A stretch of 64,000 nt of DNA, from the NCBI RefSeq assembly GCF_004297405.1, contig NZ_SCVC01000034.1, positions 1 through 64,000 on the forward strand, read 5' to 3'. Every line of letters begins with the position of its first letter. Within the stretch, counting starts at the first letter, position 1. This document shows, piece after piece, positions 61,523 to 64,000 of this stretch. A model generated the notes under the pieces. That model saw nothing but the letters and a program-made list of their open reading frames with translations. It was not told the origin of the DNA and ran no database searches. Origin of the DNA: Reyranella sp. Its GTDB lineage: Bacteria > Pseudomonadota > Alphaproteobacteria > Reyranellales > Reyranellaceae. The position numbers and the translations under genes are program-made.

Positions 61523-62296
61523 ATGAGAATCGACTGCGGCGGCTTCGCCGACATGGGTGCACCCCCCGACCTGTTGGCGCAGACCGAGCCGGTCCAGCGC
61601 GCTTACGATCATCTCGTGAAAGATGGCTACATCGTCCTCGATCGGGTGTTGCCGCCCCCGACACTCGCCGCTCTCGCTACGGCATTTGCCGCCCGGCAGA
61701 ACATGCTCGACGAACGCTTCAAGGTCGGCAGCCAGCGCTACGCCCCGCCGGTCGAGCTCTCCGGCGCCTTCGCCGATCCGCTGGTCTATGCCAATCCGGC
61801 GATCGCCGCGATCGTGCGCGTGGCGCTCGACCGCAGCGCGATCCTCCGGGGCTTCGGCGCGGAAGTCGCCCTCCCCGGCGCAGCCCCCCAGCATATCGAT
61901 CGCGAGGGTCGGCCGTTGTTCGACCCGAACCTCTCGCCGCTTCTGCCGGCGCACGCGCTGACCTGTCTCCTGCCCTTGGACCAGCCCCATAGTATCGCCG
62001 TGTGGTCGGGCAGCCATCGCTGGAAGACGCGCAACGAAGATGCGGTCCCGCAACCACTCGAGATCGCCGTGGGGAGTGCGGTGATCCTCGACTCCCGGCT
62101 GCTGAGCAGCGCGACGGCCAATCGATCGGACCAGCCCCGGACGGTGCTGCACGCGGCCTATGCCCGGCGTTGGTTTCGCGACACCAGCCATGGCTTGCGC
62201 CTGGCCGGCACGCGCCTGGTCATCGGCGACGACTTCCTGGCGGGTGTGGCCGAGGTCGATCGCGGCCTGTTCGCCCATATCAAGAAGCTGACATGA
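61523..62296 (+). CDS. Phytanoyl-CoA dioxygenase-like Fe(II)/2-oxoglutarate oxygenase
   Basis: A 257-residue protein. YDHLVKDGYIVLDRVLPPPTLAAL is the PhyH-type start. The iron triad is His-x-Asp in QHIDREG (about residue 120) and a late His in VLHAAYARRWF with the co-substrate Arg. It would hydroxylate a C-H bond using 2-oxoglutarate. It is divergent from the B2 gene (40 bases) and coupled by ATGA to a second oxygenase. A tailoring role on the peptide is inferred from location. Confidence 0.78.
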   Translation: MRIDCGGFADMGAPPDLLAQTEPVQRAYDHLVKDGYIVLDRVLPPPTLAALATAFAARQNMLDERFKVGSQRYAPPVELSGAFADPLVYANPAIAAIVRVALDRSAILRGFGAEVALPGAAPQHIDREGRPLFDPNLSPLLPAHALTCLLPLDQPHSIAVWSGSHRWKTRNEDAVPQPLEIAVGSAVILDSRLLSSATANRSDQPRTVLHAAYARRWFRDTSHGLRLAGTRLVIGDDFLAGVAEVDRGLFAHIKKLT

Positions 62297-62751
62297 AGAA
62301 GCTGATCATCCTCGACGATGTCTTCGATGACGGGACGGTCGCCGCCATTGCCGGCTTCGACTATGGCGAAGGCGAGCAATGGTACGAGCGCGGCGCCAAC
62401 CCGGTACACGAGAAGATCCTCGATCTCTGCGCCCTGCACTTCGATCTCAGCGCCATCGTCGGCTACGAAATGTGGCGCAACGACACCAATCCCGGCTGGC
62501 ATGTCGACAAGGACGAGCGGCTGTTCGGGGAGCGCAAGGAATATCTCTTCCCCCAGTGCAGCGCGGTCTATTACGCCCATGTCGGCGACGTGAGCGGCGG
62601 CGAATTCTTCACCGACGACGTGCGCTACTTCCCCAAGACGAACCGGCTGGTGATGTTTTCGCCCGGCATATTCCACGGCGTCGCCGCCTATACCGGCCGG
62701 CGCTTTGCCGTCAGCTTCAATCCGTGGAACCAGAAGGTCAGGAGCCCGTGA
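62293..62751 (+). CDS. 2OG-Fe(II) oxygenase family protein
   Basis: A 152-residue compact double-stranded beta-helix. The triad is GWHVDKDE (His-x-Asp) and PGIFHGVAAYTGRRFAVSF (His, then Arg for 2-oxoglutarate). ATG 62293 overlaps the previous stop by four bases. Its end overlaps the convergent third oxygenase by 14 bases. Confidence 0.82.
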   Translation: MKKLIILDDVFDDGTVAAIAGFDYGEGEQWYERGANPVHEKILDLCALHFDLSAIVGYEMWRNDTNPGWHVDKDERLFGERKEYLFPQCSAVYYAHVGDVSGGEFFTDDVRYFPKTNRLVMFSPGIFHGVAAYTGRRFAVSFNPWNQKVRSP

Positions 62752-63307
62752 ACTTGAAGGCGACCGATAGGCGCGCGGTAAAGCAACTGCGCGCCGGCAC
62801 GCCACCGCGATGCACGATGTTGCCCTCGAATACGGCCAGCCGGCCCGGCTTCGGCGCCAGGGCATGCCAGGGCTCGCCATTTAGCGCATAGAAGATCGTC
62901 TCGCCCTGCCAGTCGTCCTGCCATTCGGGGTTGGCGTAGTAGATCGCCGTCACACCGGGATTGGTATCGATATGCGCATGCTGATGATCGCCGAACAGAT
63001 GGGCGTTGGCGTGAACACGATCCAGGACCAACGTGCTGCCGGCGAAGAGCTCCGTCGTCTTCGCCACGACCATGTCGTGCCAGACCTGCAGCAGTGGATT
63101 GGCCGCGAAAAACACTGGCGGAAACTCGCTCTTCCAGTGGCGGATGCGCTCCGTTGCCTCGGTATCGTAGTCGGAGAGGCTGAAGGACTGCCGCAGCAGG
63201 ATCACATGCAGGGCGCGCACGAAGTCGGGCTTGAACAGCCCGTCGACCACGAACAGGCGCCGCCCGCCCACAGGGCGCGCTTCGACGAAAGGAGAATGGG
63301 CACTCAC
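62738..63307 (-). CDS. 2OG-Fe(II) oxygenase superfamily protein
   Basis: A 189-residue protein with HAHIDTNPG (His-x-Asp) and GNIVHRGGVPARSCFTARLSVAF (His and Arg), preceded by YYANPEWQDDWQGETIFY, the prolyl-4-hydroxylase-like core. GTG 63307 overlaps the kinase-like gene stop (GTGA), so it is coupled to the upstream kinase. It is one of three oxygenases in 1.8 kb. Confidence 0.82.
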   Translation of the reverse strand: MSAHSPFVEARPVGGRRLFVVDGLFKPDFVRALHVILLRQSFSLSDYDTEATERIRHWKSEFPPVFFAANPLLQVWHDMVVAKTTELFAGSTLVLDRVHANAHLFGDHQHAHIDTNPGVTAIYYANPEWQDDWQGETIFYALNGEPWHALAPKPGRLAVFEGNIVHRGGVPARSCFTARLSVAFKFTGS

Positions 63308-64000
63308 GATGCCCGCACGATACTGCGGATTTCATCGGCCACGCGACCGAGCAGCTCATAGTCACGAGGATAGGCGAGCGCATGAACGGGCAAGGTCTGA
63401 GCGACCCGTTCGGCGAAGCGGAGCTGCCGGGCCAGGCGCTGAGGTGTGTGGTCGCGAATGTTCATGGCCGAAGAGGTCAGTACGCGCATCAGCTCGAGCC
63501 CACCGAGGCGCGCCGCGCTCACGGCATTGGCCGCTGGCGCCTCGTCAGTCGGGTCGCCCAGCCAGAAGAGTGCGGCGAGCGGCAGCGGCGTGCGGCGGGA
63601 GCCGACGGCATCGTCGGGCTGGACCATGAGCTTGCCGCTCAGGGCGTTGAAGTAACCGGCCGCGATCGAGCCGGGCAACAGGCGCTGCGCCGCCTCGTCG
63701 AGCAGCTTGAGGCGATTGGGCCCGTAGTGCGCGTGACCACGACCATCGGCGAATGTGAGCCGCAGCATGTCGTCAGTGACCAGCCGCGCGCCCTGACCGA
63801 TCAGGAAGGCCGCGAGCGTCGACTTGCCCGCACCGCTCGGACCCAGCAATGCGACAGCACCACCTTCGAGCGCGAGCACGGTAGCGTGCAATGGCTCCTC
63901 GCCTTGCTGGGTGAGCGCCGTGCTCAGCACGAAGTTCAGCAGATTGGCTTCGAACGAACCCTGGTCGGCCTCGGCCAGGCGGGCGCAATCGACCGAGCGG
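63304..64000 (-). CDS. HPr kinase/phosphorylase-like protein of a lasso-type cluster (partial, 5' end beyond the window)
   Basis: 231 residues are visible. The frame stays open and protein-like to the window edge (CARLAEADQGSFEANLLNF precedes GTG 63930), so the start lies past 64000. The P-loop is GPSGAGKST, followed by LVTDDMLRL, as in HprK C-domains. In lasso clusters such kinases phosphorylate the peptide, typically at a C-terminal Ser; this is family knowledge applied by context. It is coupled to the following oxygenase gene. Confidence 0.82.
   Translation of the reverse strand, partial: RSVDCARLAEADQGSFEANLLNFVLSTALTQQGEEPLHATVLALEGGAVALLGPSGAGKSTLAAFLIGQGARLVTDDMLRLTFADGRGHAHYGPNRLKLLDEAAQRLLPGSIAAGYFNALSGKLMVQPDDAVGSRRTPLPLAALFWLGDPTDEAPAANAVSAARLGGLELMRVLTSSAMNIRDHTPQRLARQLRFAERVAQTLPVHALAYPRDYELLGRVADEIRSIVRAS

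Noticed and set aside
61400..62278. A minus-strand frame opposite the PhyH-like oxygenase as a possible cluster gene
   Set aside because: It lacks any motif, whereas the plus-strand frame has the complete HxD...H/R set.
57768..64000. A lasso precursor peptide hidden in gaps of the RiPP-type cluster
   Set aside because: All gaps are under about 45 bases and none holds a leader-core ORF. A precursor beyond 64000 is more likely, so none is annotated.

Overview
The window is high-GC, gene-dense chromosomal DNA from an alphaproteobacterium. Evidence for this is the tmRNA fragment at the left edge (pseudoknot plus an ANDN-type tag frame close to the 3' end, as in the circularly permuted two-piece ssrA genes of this class), the alpha-type SspB that follows it, DUF4169 and DUF6481 proteins, and many orphan Bug-family (TctC-like) binding proteins. 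A soil or rhizosphere lineage of the Rhizobiales/Rhodospirillales kind (for example Reyranella-like) fits, but the genus is a guess. No insertion sequence, phage gene, CRISPR array or tRNA was seen, and no gene-free stretch exceeds 300 bases.

Layout. 1-6.6 kb holds housekeeping genes: tmRNA, sspB, class I fumarase, a VOC protein, typA and a nitroreductase. 6.6-17.3 kb covers the envelope and transport: a large AsmA protein, an HxlR regulator, NhaA, a Bax-inhibitor-1 protein, and the YbbA/YbbP-type ABC pair divergent from a TesA-like arylesterase and ThpR. 17.3-31 kb is catabolic. A Bug protein with a phosphotriesterase homologue diverges from an N,N-dimethylformamidase-like large subunit. After an LMW phosphatase and a sirtuin come an AidB-type acyl-CoA dehydrogenase, a LysR regulator, and an acyl-CoA dehydrogenase with two tandem CaiB CoA transferases divergent from a second Bug protein. 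30-33 kb runs on with an unusual uracil-DNA glycosylase, a DUF1254 protein and an exported SOD-like protein. 33.4-38.6 kb is a dipeptide/oligopeptide ABC importer with its binding protein convergent to it.

39-51 kb is a metal and oxyanion stress region. It includes a CusF-like protein, a CBS protein, an MscS channel and a divergent chromate locus. One arm is chrB-chrA-DUF3297-dmeF-TAXI. The other is an SOD-rhodanese fusion, a stand-alone ChrB C-terminal domain, a beta-propeller and a TSUP permease. The two arms face each other across about 120 bases that probably carry the ChrB-controlled promoters.

51-57.8 kb is mixed metabolism: an SDR dehydrogenase, a YkvA protein, an EamA transporter, an acyl-CoA ligase, a GNAT enzyme, LolA and a luciferase-like monooxygenase.

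57.8-64 kb is the most interesting part. It looks like a lasso-peptide type RiPP cluster: a nucleotidyltransferase, a PqqD-like recognition protein, an asparagine-synthetase-like cyclase, a B2 transglutaminase-like peptidase, three Fe(II)/2-oxoglutarate-type oxygenases and an HPr-kinase-like protein cut by the right edge. No precursor peptide is visible in the window, so it is probably encoded beyond position 64000.
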